Positions 31,801 through 40,810 are shown, numbered from the stretch's first letter. The stretch: 43,563 nucleotides of DNA from Nitrospiraceae bacterium (GCA_003599025.1 QZIL01000040.1:1-43563), one strand, 5' to 3'. The notes: generated by a model from the sequence alone, not told the origin. Numbers and translations: made by a program.

Positions 31801-33240
31801 GCCTGCAGTCAGTGCCATACAGTGCCTTCTGCTGTTTCTGATGCAGGGCACATTAACGATGCGACTCCGGGAACTGCGGAGCTCACCTTCGGGGCACTGG
31901 CCTCATATAACAGTGCGACCCCGGCATACGCAGCAGGAGAGTGTTCTACTGTTTATTGCCACGGCGGGGCAATGCCGGGAGGCACAACAGACGGCGCTGA
32001 CCGGACCCCGGAATGGAACAATACTAATTACCTTACCGGTGTTGCAGCGAATGACTGCTCAAGGTGCCACGGATATCCTCCGGCAAATGCCTTACACTCC
32101 GGCAAGCTCCCGACTGACTGTATCAGATGCCATGACACCGGAGTAAACGCAGCCGGCACCGGATTTACTGATGCAAGCACTCATATCAACGGTGTTGTCA
32201 ACATAGCTGACGACTGCTTTGACTGCCACTCTTCAAGAGGCGGTGTTACACCCGGCACATCAGGCGACCCGCAGCATGAACATCATGTACAGACAGCATA
32301 TAACGGCAAGGTGTCACAGGGGGACTACGGCAAACTGCCCAACTGGTACTCATATTCAAATCTTGGCGGTGTCCCTGACAAGGCATGCGGCTACTGCCAC
32401 CCGCAGTCATCAGCCACACACATGAACGGTGTAATCAACCTGAACTTTGATCCTAACGATACAGGAGCGGCCGGCACCATGAAGGCCAAGAACGCACCTG
32501 TACAGAGCTACTCGCAAGTACAGCGCACAAGCGTCACCTGCTCCAGCGTATACTGCCACAGCAGCGGATACTTTGACGGTACTACATATCAATACAAGAC
32601 ATCACCCAACTGGTACGGCGGCACATTCGTTGGCAACAAGTGCGACGACTGCCACGGCAACATGCCTGATACAAGCTCTCACATGTCTCACGGCAGGGTC
32701 GCGCTCCATTATGACACCATATTCAGCGGCACGACTGGACTGGCAGCTGCGAGTGGAGGAGTCGGGTCAGGCGCAGGCCATGGTGATCCGAACACCTCGA
32801 CAACAATCAACTGCAACCTCTGTCATTATAATGTCGTTAAGATGGCTGCCAACGACAAGAACACGGTCTGCGCGGAATGCCACGGCACAACCGCCGCCCT
32901 TGTCGGCACAATGGTCATCGACCCATCAGCAACGAGCCATGTCACAGGAGCTGCTGATGTTGACTTCGCGCCTGTCATGGTCCGGTCAAGGGCACAGATA
33001 AGGGATGATATCACAAAGGTAAGTGAACTCGATACATACTGGCAGAGGAACAACGGCTACAAGCAGGGAGTAAATTCATACGACAGTTCAAAGGCCACGC
33101 TGTCAAGCGAGTCAACCTACAACAGCGGAACGCAAACCTGTTCAACCGTTTCCTGTCATAATGGAATCGACATCAAATGGAACACAAATATTTCTTCGTG
33201 CAGCGCATGTCATCTTGACCTGCCGCGCACAGACCAATGA
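28858..33240 (+). CDS. Giant secreted multiheme cytochrome with 27 CxxCH and 9 CxxxxCH motifs
   Basis: The ATG at 28858 with GGAG six bases upstream is preferred to an upstream TTG at 28831; the product has 1460 residues. It has an N-terminal signal (RIKIIIRSIIVLLFSISGSV to AFAG) and no MopE region. By direct count it holds 27 CxxCH motifs and nine CxxxxCH motifs (CSNLYCH, CSTASCH twice, CSTAYCH, CSTVYCH twice, CSAAACH, CSSVYCH, CSTVSCH). The mixture matches the Geobacter CxxxxCH/CxxCH family. Residues about 430-900 hold tandem 206-residue modules. The GTNSFADG to CEVCHTQTTYH segment (about 227-252) is shared with the other cytochromes. It lies directly downstream of the peptide-modification cassette and 17 bases before the next cytochrome gene. 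Confidence 0.9.
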   Translation: MRKELNKRIKIIIRSIIVLLFSISGSVAFAGDYPHFEGSSVFCESCHFVSGTEPSLMPPWTVHEATNIDDTQHNTLCLSCHNDVDAPYVKTHSSLQTDNGYGDWTIECRVCHNPHYQKQFDTYGSASYLYSGVSTGVTTTTLTKTGAGWTVNAYQGLLVVPNITQKRYKYKILSNTSDTLTLGGPVNLARAAVGSTFAIVYGGLVNSAIVTPNSGSKTVKLFRSTGTNSFADGNATYDGVCEVCHTQTTYHRNSAAGDHTHNAGTACTDCHVHTKGFKVACDVCHGYPPVVNTATGGPDGLANNPGATGSSTAGAHNVHVNTKGYTCTMCHYNSAGSGATHNNSLTITLGYSLFGGTYQGGSYDGQAGVSYNATTTTPATNVTNTGTKTCSNLYCHSTGQSTTDGSSATPAYASPIWDNPSSGACGTCHKVTEASGLTSGSHAAHLGTTGVNGCGDCHTGAANDASSYNSSNHVNASINVSNTYTAGGAPGNGYGTCSTASCHDDGTGNTAVTPTWGTSVTDCTECHAEIPATGSHQKHVVTTSYNKAVCGNCHGNAVQATTAPTQHLDGNLDVYDSAAGDLGYPQNVAKGGAPYDSCSTAYCHSTGQSTTDGSSSTPTYATVTWGGSAVCGSCHKVTEASGLTSGSHAAHLGTTGVNGCGDCHAGTANDASTYNSITHVDGNIDVDNTYTADGAPGNGYGTCSTASCHDDGTGLPAVTRPWGTNVTDCSECHATVPATGSHQKHVVSTNYKKAVCGDCHNGAVQGTTAPSQHKDGNLDVYYSSPGDLGYPLNVAKGGAPYDSCSTVYCHSTGQSTSNANSSTPTYATVTWGGTAVCGTCHKVTQASGLTSGSHSAHLLSDSVSGCADCHTGAANNASTYDSTSHINAQIDVANSYTAGGDPGNGYGTCSAAACHGSGSPAWGTDFTGIDICTKCHGTPTATPAPNYAKAPPKDTAGDTAATDAQVGAHQAHLQATLSNDIACSQCHTVPSAVSDAGHINDATPGTAELTFGALASYNSATPAYAAGECSTVYCHGGAMPGGTTDGADRTPEWNNTNYLTGVAANDCSRCHGYPPANALHSGKLPTDCIRCHDTGVNAAGTGFTDASTHINGVVNIADDCFDCHSSRGGVTPGTSGDPQHEHHVQTAYNGKVSQGDYGKLPNWYSYSNLGGVPDKACGYCHPQSSATHMNGVINLNFDPNDTGAAGTMKAKNAPVQSYSQVQRTSVTCSSVYCHSSGYFDGTTYQYKTSPNWYGGTFVGNKCDDCHGNMPDTSSHMSHGRVALHYDTIFSGTTGLAAASGGVGSGAGHGDPNTSTTINCNLCHYNVVKMAANDKNTVCAECHGTTAALVGTMVIDPSATSHVTGAADVDFAPVMVRSRAQIRDDITKVSELDTYWQRNNGYKQGVNSYDSSKATLSSESTYNSGTQTCSTVSCHNGIDIKWNTNISSCSACHLDLPRTDQ
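30142..31625 (+). repeat. Tandem 618-bp repeats in cytochrome gene
   Basis: The CHKVTEASGLTSGSHAAHL segment starts at 30142, 30760 and 31378, exactly 618 bp (206 codons) apart. The first two units are very similar through their length; the third diverges after about 250 bp. Each full unit carries four CxxCH and two CxxxxCH motifs. Confidence 0.88.
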
Positions 33241-33257
33241 GGTAAGGCAAAATTATT

Positions 33258-36200
33258 ATGCGTAATATAAAGAAGGATCAGCCAATGGACGATAAGTTGT
33301 ATAAGACCAGGTCTATTATGAAAAAACCTTTAATCGACATTAAAAGACATATTACTTCCGTCATGTCGCGGCAGAAAGCGGTCTTATCACTTTTTATAAT
33401 TTCTGTATGCTTATGCCTTGCAGGAGAATCTGCGGCCGCACTGACCAACTGGGGACGTACAGCCGGAAACGGTACAAACACGAATGTAAACTTTGTGCGT
33501 GTCATGGGAGGAACATCTCCCAATGTTGACGGGATGAAGCTGAAGAGTGTCTCGGTTTATGTTGGGAATACTCATTCAAGCCAGGTAAGAGTGGCTGTAT
33601 ACCAGGGAGGCAGTCTCTCATCAGGCCCGGACGGCGCGATACTTCTCTGTGACGCAGGTACTACCACCGGTTCCGGCACTAACCAGTTTTTGACGCTCAC
33701 CTGCCCTACTGCTCCGCTTATCCTGAAGAACACCCCGATCTGGATTTCAGTAAAGGGAAATGACTCCGGGTTTGCAGTCCAGTATTCCTCAAGCAGCGCA
33801 AATGCCGGTGATTTTCAGACAACCGCAGGCCGCTTTGCATCTGGTGGTCAGGTCACAACTGATGAAAGCGCGGCCTACCCTGCCACATGGCCCTCAGACA
33901 CCGGCACATTCAGCAATTACTGGTATTCATACTATCTGACATATGAAACCGGAGTGTCTTGCACAGACCCGGACCCGTCGACGATTACGATCCCTTCCGG
34001 CCAGTCAAAAAAAGGTGATCCATATAATGTAAGCACTATGTTTAACAAAACCGGGGATGTGGACACTATTGAATATAAAGTGACCACCCCCGGCGGAGCA
34101 TCGACCCATAACTGGGGGAAGACCAGCGTGGGGGTGTCAACGACAAATGCTAATTTTGTGAGGGTCATGAGCGGGAATGCACCTTCGTCTACAAACATGC
34201 ATTTGAAATCCGTATCTGTTTATGTTGGGGCCAATCATGGAGACCAGATAAGGCTTGCTGTATACACCGGGGGAAGCCTGACAGCAGGCCCTGCCGGAGC
34301 AACACTGCTTAAAGACTTTGGGACGACAACCGGCACTGCTGTAAACCAGTGGTTGACACTGACCCACACAGGAGCGGATATAACTATCCCTGCGGGCCAG
34401 CCGGTATGGATCGCCTTTAAGAGCAACGGCGGCGGCTCGGGTTTTGCCGTACGGTACGCCTCCAGCTCTACGAGCACTGACTTCCAGACATCGCGGGGAC
34501 GATGGAATTCGGCGAGCGTTTCGACTGACGACACCGTTGCGTATCCTGCAACGTGGCCGGCTGACAGCGGGTCCTTCAGTAATTACTGGTATGATGTATA
34601 TATTGAATATCACGTCGGAGGCACCGACGTCTGCACAGACTGGACATCAAATGCTGTAATTCCGGCAAGCGCTTCAGGCGGCGCTAAGTGCGGGAACTAT
34701 ACTGACGGAGGGACCTACACTCTTGATGTACGGGGCACTGACCCTGACTGCGGCAGTATTATTACAACAACAGCAAGGGACTTTACGTGGAACCAGTGTC
34801 TTGCCAACACGGCAGATGACCTCTCGTATACATTCCTTGAGTCCTATGAAGTCAGACTGATATGGTCTTATGAATGTACGAACAACGAATACTACAAGAT
34901 ATACCGCAATGGAGCATTTCTGGCAAACGTCACACCATGCCGGGGAACATATATAGATACAACTGTATCACCTGACACTGACTACACATATACCGTACGG
35001 GGTTACAGTACGAATGAGCCTTGCGAAAGCGGAGATTCAAACCAGCTGAATATACACACTCCTGTATATGAACCACGGACAACACCGGGAATCGCAGCCG
35101 CCAGCCCGGCAGACCAGTCCATTTATGTCACTGCCCGTTACACGCATGATTCGGACAAGGACAATACGCTGTTGATTGAGTGGGGCCTTGAACAGGTCAA
35201 TTTCAGCCTCGGTTCTACAGTAGTCCCTCACAGCGAAAGCCCGTTCATGTACCAGATCACCGGACTGACGAACAGCAAGGCCTATCAGGTGCGGGTCACA
35301 TATCAGGACGCGGATGGATTTACCGGGGGCAGCAGCAATGTCCAGATCATAAACCATGTAGTGCCTGCTGTCTGGTCCGACGACACGATGCTGCATAACA
35401 GCAACCGGTTTGGAGACAACAAATACTGGAACGGCGACTGGGGCACCCCGACAGGAGAGTACGGAGGGTTTACCTGTGCAACCTGTCATGAGATAACAAC
35501 GAGCAATATTAAACGCGTAAAAGAATCCATCACTGCCCCTGCGGGGGCCTTCCCCGGTGCTGAAGTCGTCTTTAATCAAACAGGCGCAGGCGGCTTCGGA
35601 GATGATACAGCTACACATACAACATCACAGGCAATATGCGAAGTGTGCCACACCAAGACATTATATCACCGTTTCAATTCACCCACGGCAAGACTTCATG
35701 AGTCCGAGCCGGCTATGTATGACTGCACCCTCTGCCATCCCCATGAAGTCGGGTTCAAGCCTGACGGCGCATGCACGATCTGCCATGCAATAGCTATGGG
35801 TGACAGGGTAGCGGTAATGGGCCAGTTCAACTCCGACTCCCATCATATTCAGGGGGTCACTGTGAACGGGACCCACTGTTACCAATGTCACTGGGAGGCC
35901 AATTCAGACGGCAGTGTAAATACGACATACCACGGCGGTTCTCTCAGCCCTGGATCAAAGGTAGACCTCGTAATCTACGGATTCGGGACACGGCCTTCAA
36001 CTTATACGCCCGGAGTGACTGTTGTCCAGTATATGGCGGATGGCTCACGGGCGCAGATAACGGAAATGAACCAGCACTGCATAAGCTGCCATAATGATGA
36101 AAACAACACCACAATACCCTTCGGCGACGGCAATACGCCAAATGAATATGCCTGGGACGGAACATGCAGCAATACAACGTATAACGGCAAGAGAGAGGCC

Positions 36201-37643
36201 TGTCTCTCAAACGGAGGCACATGGACAAAAGGTACTAGCATCAACACCAGGTACGCGCCTGAAACAACGACACCATGGGGCAAATACAGCGGGGCAAACA
36301 CCAACGGCAAGAGCGCTGTTACAAAGGCCCACTCTTCCCATGGTGTGGCCCAGAAGAACCAGCAGGGATTCAATCTGAGCGAGACCTGGCCGGACACAAG
36401 CGGATATATAAATGTTGCATGTTTTGACTGCCACAATTCACATGGTTCTGACGTAACAGGAACGACAGCGAGCTATACAAGTGATGCGCCAAAGGGCGGA
36501 AACCTTAAGAGCACCCTGGCGGGCAAGGGCGGATATCAGATGACATACAAGCCTGCTGCAGGTGGTTCAGTAGCAAACAAAAATACATATAGTGCCGGGG
36601 CAGCGCTCTGTTTTGACTGTCATGAATCGGTTGAAGCAGGAACAGCACCATGGGGATATCAGGGCACTTACGGGGCCACGCAGCCTATAAAAGGATACAA
36701 CGATACTTCATATTTCGGAGCAGGTACAACAGGGCCTCAACAAAGGTATACATACAAGGCGGGGGCAGGGGCAAATAAGGGCGGCCATCTTTCTAAATCC
36801 TCTAATTTAAATACCACCCCCGGTGAAAGCATAAACGGTCTCTGTACCCCATGCCATGACCCTCATGGTGTGAGCCCGACACTGAACCAGGCTTATGCTG
36901 TTCCCATGCTTAAGGGCACATGGATGACATCACCATACAGAGAGGATGCTGCGCCTTCAACAACGAATGCGTCGCGCGGGGGCGGGGATAAAGTAAATAC
37001 CCTGAATGTTGGAAGCACCCCCGGCTATTATATTGACCAGAACACATTCACTGCAGATACGACTAACGGCAAGAACAACAATATAGTCAAATGGAACTTC
37101 AGCGCCTCCACAAAGATCAGTGAATCAGTCAATGAATTTGCTGGACTCTGTCTCAGGTGCCACACAAAAGCTCAGATAGATCCTGACGGCGGTACTCCCA
37201 ATAATACATGGAAAACCTATGACAGGATCCATGACACGGTAAAAGGCTGGGCCCAGACTACAGGCGGAAACGCAAATAACACGGTACATGCGTTCCCATG
37301 CTCTAAATGCCACAGCGCACATAATTCACCATTGCCGCGGTTGATGGTGACCAACTGTCTGCAGGACGAACACAGGGGGCGGGTAGCTTCAGGAGGAAAT
37401 GGCGGCACCGGGTCCGGTCTAAGAAGCGGTGACGGAGGAGGAAGAGGACGCTTCCCGGCTGGCGGCGGCGGATATACAAATGAAAGCAGGGCAAATGCCT
37501 GGAACCAGAACAGCGGAGGCGCATACTTCTTCGGTAATTCCGGGACAAGCGGACAATTTCAGCCCGCCTACCGGACATGCCATGACAGCCAGCCCGGAAA
37601 TACATGGGACTATCAGAGATGGAACAACGTTACCCCATGGTAA
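33258..37643 (+). CDS. Secreted 11-heme cytochrome with duplicated N-terminal beta-sandwich
   Basis: The longest form (1461 residues) starts at 33258; an ATG at 33285 with AAGGA seven bases upstream is an equally good start. A signal peptide (KAVLSLFIISVCLCLAGESA) is preceded by a long basic N-region. Residues about 63-232 and 280-452 are two copies of a beta-sandwich (NWGRTAGN/NWGKTSVG to SNYWYxxYLTYE), followed by a fibronectin-III-like part (about 500-700). Eleven CxxCH motifs lie from about residue 739 to 1348. From CYQCHWEANSDGS to the end the protein is homologous to the C-terminal part of the giant cytochrome at 4440, including GRFPAGGGG and a terminal RTCHD single-Cys motif. It is probably an extracellular electron-transfer protein; the beta-sandwiches may bind polymers or minerals. 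Confidence 0.88.
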   Translation: MRNIKKDQPMDDKLYKTRSIMKKPLIDIKRHITSVMSRQKAVLSLFIISVCLCLAGESAAALTNWGRTAGNGTNTNVNFVRVMGGTSPNVDGMKLKSVSVYVGNTHSSQVRVAVYQGGSLSSGPDGAILLCDAGTTTGSGTNQFLTLTCPTAPLILKNTPIWISVKGNDSGFAVQYSSSSANAGDFQTTAGRFASGGQVTTDESAAYPATWPSDTGTFSNYWYSYYLTYETGVSCTDPDPSTITIPSGQSKKGDPYNVSTMFNKTGDVDTIEYKVTTPGGASTHNWGKTSVGVSTTNANFVRVMSGNAPSSTNMHLKSVSVYVGANHGDQIRLAVYTGGSLTAGPAGATLLKDFGTTTGTAVNQWLTLTHTGADITIPAGQPVWIAFKSNGGGSGFAVRYASSSTSTDFQTSRGRWNSASVSTDDTVAYPATWPADSGSFSNYWYDVYIEYHVGGTDVCTDWTSNAVIPASASGGAKCGNYTDGGTYTLDVRGTDPDCGSIITTTARDFTWNQCLANTADDLSYTFLESYEVRLIWSYECTNNEYYKIYRNGAFLANVTPCRGTYIDTTVSPDTDYTYTVRGYSTNEPCESGDSNQLNIHTPVYEPRTTPGIAAASPADQSIYVTARYTHDSDKDNTLLIEWGLEQVNFSLGSTVVPHSESPFMYQITGLTNSKAYQVRVTYQDADGFTGGSSNVQIINHVVPAVWSDDTMLHNSNRFGDNKYWNGDWGTPTGEYGGFTCATCHEITTSNIKRVKESITAPAGAFPGAEVVFNQTGAGGFGDDTATHTTSQAICEVCHTKTLYHRFNSPTARLHESEPAMYDCTLCHPHEVGFKPDGACTICHAIAMGDRVAVMGQFNSDSHHIQGVTVNGTHCYQCHWEANSDGSVNTTYHGGSLSPGSKVDLVIYGFGTRPSTYTPGVTVVQYMADGSRAQITEMNQHCISCHNDENNTTIPFGDGNTPNEYAWDGTCSNTTYNGKREACLSNGGTWTKGTSINTRYAPETTTPWGKYSGANTNGKSAVTKAHSSHGVAQKNQQGFNLSETWPDTSGYINVACFDCHNSHGSDVTGTTASYTSDAPKGGNLKSTLAGKGGYQMTYKPAAGGSVANKNTYSAGAALCFDCHESVEAGTAPWGYQGTYGATQPIKGYNDTSYFGAGTTGPQQRYTYKAGAGANKGGHLSKSSNLNTTPGESINGLCTPCHDPHGVSPTLNQAYAVPMLKGTWMTSPYREDAAPSTTNASRGGGDKVNTLNVGSTPGYYIDQNTFTADTTNGKNNNIVKWNFSASTKISESVNEFAGLCLRCHTKAQIDPDGGTPNNTWKTYDRIHDTVKGWAQTTGGNANNTVHAFPCSKCHSAHNSPLPRLMVTNCLQDEHRGRVASGGNGGTGSGLRSGDGGGRGRFPAGGGGYTNESRANAWNQNSGGAYFFGNSGTSGQFQPAYRTCHDSQPGNTWDYQRWNNVTPW

Positions 37644-37714
37644 TGAATGATGGTATAATGATAAAAACATCAGATACGAGAAATTATATAAGGAGCATGA
37701 AAATATCCGTTAAT

Positions 37715-37785
37715 GTCAGACCTGCGAAAGCAGGTATCCAGGGACTCACTGAAAAGTCTGGATTCCGGATCAAGTCCGGAATGAC
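37715..37785. repeat. GTCATTCC repeat, copy 8 (variant GTCAGACC end)
   Basis: Starts GTCAGACCTGCGAAAGCAGG and ends GTCCGGAATGAC, with hairpins CCTGCgaaaGCAGG and CCGGatcaagtCCGG. It fills the gap between the cytochrome and the SGPPP protein and probably creates the spurious upstream extension of the latter. Confidence 0.8.
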
Positions 37786-37841
37786 AATATATGCCTTTTC
37801 ACTATTGTGACACAGTCTGTACGCGGATACGGTCATTATTA

Positions 37842-38612
37842 ATGGATATCGCGCTTATGAACTCAAAGATATTTTTAACACTCATTGCTTTCTGCCTGTT
37901 AGTCGCACCGAATCCCGCGCCCGCACAGGAGATGGCATACGGCATGATAAAGGGGACCATTTTAACAGAAGACAACGCACCTTTATCCGATGCACAGGTC
38001 TGTTTTTATAATGTAAATTCAGGGCCGCCTCCATTCAGAGGTGAATACTGGAGGTTATGTCAATACGTAAGCCAGACCGGAGAGGACGGGAGCTTTGCTG
38101 AACGCCTGCAAACAGGTGAGTATTATATCATGGCAACAAGGAAGGCGTCGGGTGAAAGGCCCGGTCCGCCTGTTGAGGCAGGAGACATGACATGGCCTGC
38201 ATTTGACGGGAGGGAATCGCAAACCTATCTGATTACAGAGGAAGGGCCGACAGACATCGGCATCATTCCCGGAGCAGTCCCTTTCAAGGCTGAATGGCTG
38301 CCAAAAGGGACAACAGCGATCGAAGGCAGGGTGCTCCTTCAGGACAGTACTCCTGCTGAAGGTGTGCTGGTTTTGGCATCAGGCGATCCGAAGGTAAGAG
38401 ACCTGGTGTTTGTGTCGGACAAGAGAACAGGAACTGACGGCAAGTACATCGTGCGTGTTGCAGAAGACGGTGTCTATTATATAAATGCAAAGGGTTCGGA
38501 GAAGCCCATTGAAAAGGCCGTGGTCCACTTGGGTAAGACGACAAAAGGGATCGACATCCGCGTCAAAGAAAACCCCGGCAGACGGTGGGACAAACCCAGG
38601 AAAGATAAGTAG
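37842..38612 (+). CDS. Secreted carboxypeptidase-regulatory-like (SGPPP) protein A
   Basis: I place the start at 37842 (or 37857), because the longer ORF from 37791 begins in repeat-derived sequence and would bury the signal peptide (NSKIFLTLIAFCLLVAPNPAPAQ). The product of about 256 residues has two prealbumin-like domains: MIKGTILTEDNAPLSDAQV (first) and AIEGRVLLQDSTPAEGVLVL (second). It contains the NSGPPPFRGEYWR loop and the ASGERPGPP loop shared with the proteins at 40889 and 42274. It follows the cytochrome at 33258 and precedes micropeptide B. A role as adhesin or cytochrome scaffold is inferred. Confidence 0.8.
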   Translation: MDIALMNSKIFLTLIAFCLLVAPNPAPAQEMAYGMIKGTILTEDNAPLSDAQVCFYNVNSGPPPFRGEYWRLCQYVSQTGEDGSFAERLQTGEYYIMATRKASGERPGPPVEAGDMTWPAFDGRESQTYLITEEGPTDIGIIPGAVPFKAEWLPKGTTAIEGRVLLQDSTPAEGVLVLASGDPKVRDLVFVSDKRTGTDGKYIVRVAEDGVYYINAKGSEKPIEKAVVHLGKTTKGIDIRVKENPGRRWDKPRKDK

Positions 38613-38676
38613 GGGCATGGCTTGCCATGCCCTTTAAGATGGCATAAAATCAATTGGCCGGAAAGGAGGTAGAGAG

Positions 38677-38739
38677 ATGAAAAAGATTACCTATGTAAAA
38701 CCGAAAGTCGTCGGCACCGCGAGCGTGCATCCCTGCTGA
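38677..38739 (+). CDS. 20-aa micropeptide, candidate modified-peptide precursor (copy B)
   Basis: The ORF encodes MKKITYVKPKVVGTASVHPC, with AAGGAGGT six bases before ATG and a strong terminator 20 bases after the stop. It is the twin of the ORF at 12059 (17 of 20 residues identical; different stop codons, TGA here and TAA there). It lies 64 bases after the SGPPP protein, as the last gene of a set that includes the cytochrome at 33258. The repetition of ribosome binding site, peptide, terminator and cytochrome context 26.6 kb apart makes chance very unlikely. Function as precursor for the radical SAM/SPASM cassette at 25987 is inferred; a short secreted or signalling peptide is the main alternative. 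Confidence 0.77.
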   Translation: MKKITYVKPKVVGTASVHPC

Positions 38740-38758
38740 CAGCAGGCAGAGGTTTATG

Positions 38759-38796
38759 AGAGGGGCTCTTTTACGGAAGACAGCCCCTCTTTTTTT
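38759..38796 (+). terminator. Strong terminator after micropeptide B
   Basis: AGAGGGGCT (38759-38767) pairs perfectly with AGCCCCTCT (38782-38790), followed by six more Ts. It ends the gene set 28858-38739. Confidence 0.95.
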
Positions 38797-39072
38797 ATGG
38801 TTTAGCAGGGAACGATGAGAATAAACCTTACTGTTGATTAAGACAGTCAAGCGGCCTTGCCGTAAAACCTTTACAATGCGATAAGATATTGGATAGAGAG
38901 ACAATCTGTCCTGAACACAATAAGTGATTAAAGAACATGTAAACACTCATAGTGACTTCTCTGAACCCCCATTGATTGTTCCCGGACTGTGAGGAAGTAC
39001 GAGTGTTAAGAATTCTGTCTTCTAAAAATCCCTTTGGAGATTTAAGGCTCAAAGCGACAGATTAAAGGAACA

Positions 39073-39247
39073 GCAGTGATTAGTGTTTGAGTCCCGATTT
39101 ATCGGGGCGAGTTTAATCACTGCCCTTTAAGCCGAGCGGAGAGCCGTTAAGAAATCTCCGAGGGGCCGGGTTCTTTGGTTACTTTCTTATCCGGCATAAG
39201 AAAGTAACTCCGCCGGAAGGGCAAACCGGGGCTTGGGGCAGAGCCCC
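39073..39247. repeat. Cluster of four hairpins, candidate structured RNA or palindromic element
   Basis: Four inverted repeats lie in 175 bp. GCAGTGATTA (39073) pairs with TAATCACTGC (39114), with inner CCCGAT/ATCGGG. CGGAGA (39137) pairs with TCTCCG (39155). GTTACTTTCTTAT (39178) pairs with ATAAGAAAGTAAC (39196). GGGGCT (39228) pairs with AGCCCC (39242). I recall similar GGTTACTTTCTT/AAGAAAGTAAC elements as multicopy sequences in other bacteria. No gene is supported in 38797-39376. Confidence 0.6.
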
Positions 39248-39376
39248 ATTTATACATTCAATCGATACTTCTGTTTACAGGGATTACAAACAGAAATATT
39301 GACTTGCACGGGTTTCATGCCGGACGGATGGACTTGATCAAAGTCTCTCCGAAATCCGACAGCAAACAAAAAGAGC

Positions 39377-40660
39377 TTACGGACAGGTCACCGCCAAGTA
39401 ACCGGCATCATACACCCCGAAGCATTTGATGGTTGACGATGGAGCAGACAGCGTGCCGTCGAGTTTTGATCCGGAGATCAGGGTTACGGCTCCCGGTGAC
39501 GCAGAGACGCTGTACGTCGCACCCCTGATCCTGGAATTCGTCACCTCTATAGTACACGTGCCTTCATTGAACATGCCGATAGTATCACTGCCCGCTGAGT
39601 CGAGCGTGACCGCGTTGATTATCGCGCCCGATGAATTATTGTACATGCCGTAATTAAATATTCCGCCGGAGGCCACAATTGTTACGTTTGATATTTTGGG
39701 GGAGACACTATCATTGATCATGGTGATGGTCTGGTTCCCGGTGCTTGTATTCTCAATCGCCAGAAAACGAAGCTCCGCATAATCAGCGCCGTATATCAGG
39801 CCTTCTGTCAGGTAAAACCAGTCTGCATTGTCAACGCTCCCGGTTATCTTCGTCACATTCTCTCCCGAGCCTTCAATATCAACATAACTTACCATCTGAA
39901 TAGCATTAGTCCCAATGTCGTACACTCCGGGCATGATTTTCAGGAGACATGGATTCACCGCTGACGGACTGCCGCACCATGAAGCGATATCACCCATGGC
40001 GGTTACAGGGTCAGTATAATCTCCTTCGCTTATGGCGACCACTGCTACCCCTGAAGGCTGAGCGGTGCCGGGGTGAGTGTGATTGGCATCAGATATGGCG
40101 ACCCCGCCTATGGTTGTGCCGGAACTTAGATTAACAGGACCGTTCGTAATGTAGGCTTCTACCGTTGACTCAGAAAGCTGGGTGTCGGTATTCGTGTCAA
40201 TATCATTGCCGCAGGCCCATGATCCTCCAACGAACTTTGGCACCTGCCCTTCCGAACATGAGAGCGAGGCCTTCCCAAGGGCATTGACAGACGGATCGGA
40301 CTCCGTGATGCTTGCTGAAATAGTCCCTCCCACCGTCAGGTTCCCGGTGACCTGGGCATTGCCCTGAAAATATCCTGCCCAGCCGCTCGTGCTGTAGCCA
40401 TAAACGCCGGTCCCGTAATAACCAAGAATGCCGTAATCTCCGAACGAGGTATTTATTCCATAGACTCCCGATGCTCCTGTGCCGCTGGCTGAACCTAGTA
40501 TACCGCCTTCTCCGGAACCGCCTGTCACTTCAAACTCTGCGTTAGCATTCGACACCCCTGTCTTTACATTACCGCTGCTGTCAATCGACACATCATCGGC
40601 AAACGCGTTAATCGCAAGTAAGATAATACACAAGGCGACGACTGATATTTTCCTGATCAT
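39377..40660 (-). CDS. Secreted fibre/pectate-lyase-like protein
   Basis: This 427-residue protein has a signal peptide (MIRKISVVALCIILLAINAFA). The N-terminal third is Gly/Ser/Tyr-rich, with tail-fibre-like strands (GILGSASGTGASGVYGIN, YGILGYYGTGVYGYSTSGW, GNAQVTGNLTVGGTIS). From about residue 220 it turns to beta-helix-like coils (LLKIMPGVYDIG, YVDIEGSGENVTKITGS, LRFLAIENTSTGNQTITM, ISNVTIVASGGIFNYGMYNN). No catalytic site is recognised. It is probably a surface-exposed or secreted structural protein. The double palindrome at 40811-40843 lies about 150 bp upstream of its start. Confidence 0.8.
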   Translation of the reverse strand: MIRKISVVALCIILLAINAFADDVSIDSSGNVKTGVSNANAEFEVTGGSGEGGILGSASGTGASGVYGINTSFGDYGILGYYGTGVYGYSTSGWAGYFQGNAQVTGNLTVGGTISASITESDPSVNALGKASLSCSEGQVPKFVGGSWACGNDIDTNTDTQLSESTVEAYITNGPVNLSSGTTIGGVAISDANHTHPGTAQPSGVAVVAISEGDYTDPVTAMGDIASWCGSPSAVNPCLLKIMPGVYDIGTNAIQMVSYVDIEGSGENVTKITGSVDNADWFYLTEGLIYGADYAELRFLAIENTSTGNQTITMINDSVSPKISNVTIVASGGIFNYGMYNNSSGAIINAVTLDSAGSDTIGMFNEGTCTIEVTNSRIRGATYSVSASPGAVTLISGSKLDGTLSAPSSTIKCFGVYDAGYLAVTCP

Positions 40661-40810
40661 TATCTAACTCCTTCGTATCATTAATCAGTGATCTCCGGCC
40701 GGATACAAACCACTGGGCATTGTATTTCCTCTATTTGTTATGCAAACGTCATACCACTTATGAATATAGATAAATCAATAAGTTAGAATAAATTTGATAA
40801 TAATAAGGCA

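Noticed and set aside
37791-37841. The upstream extension of the SGPPP protein A reading frame.
   Set aside because: It starts at the end of a dispersed repeat, has no ribosome binding site and would place the signal peptide internally.
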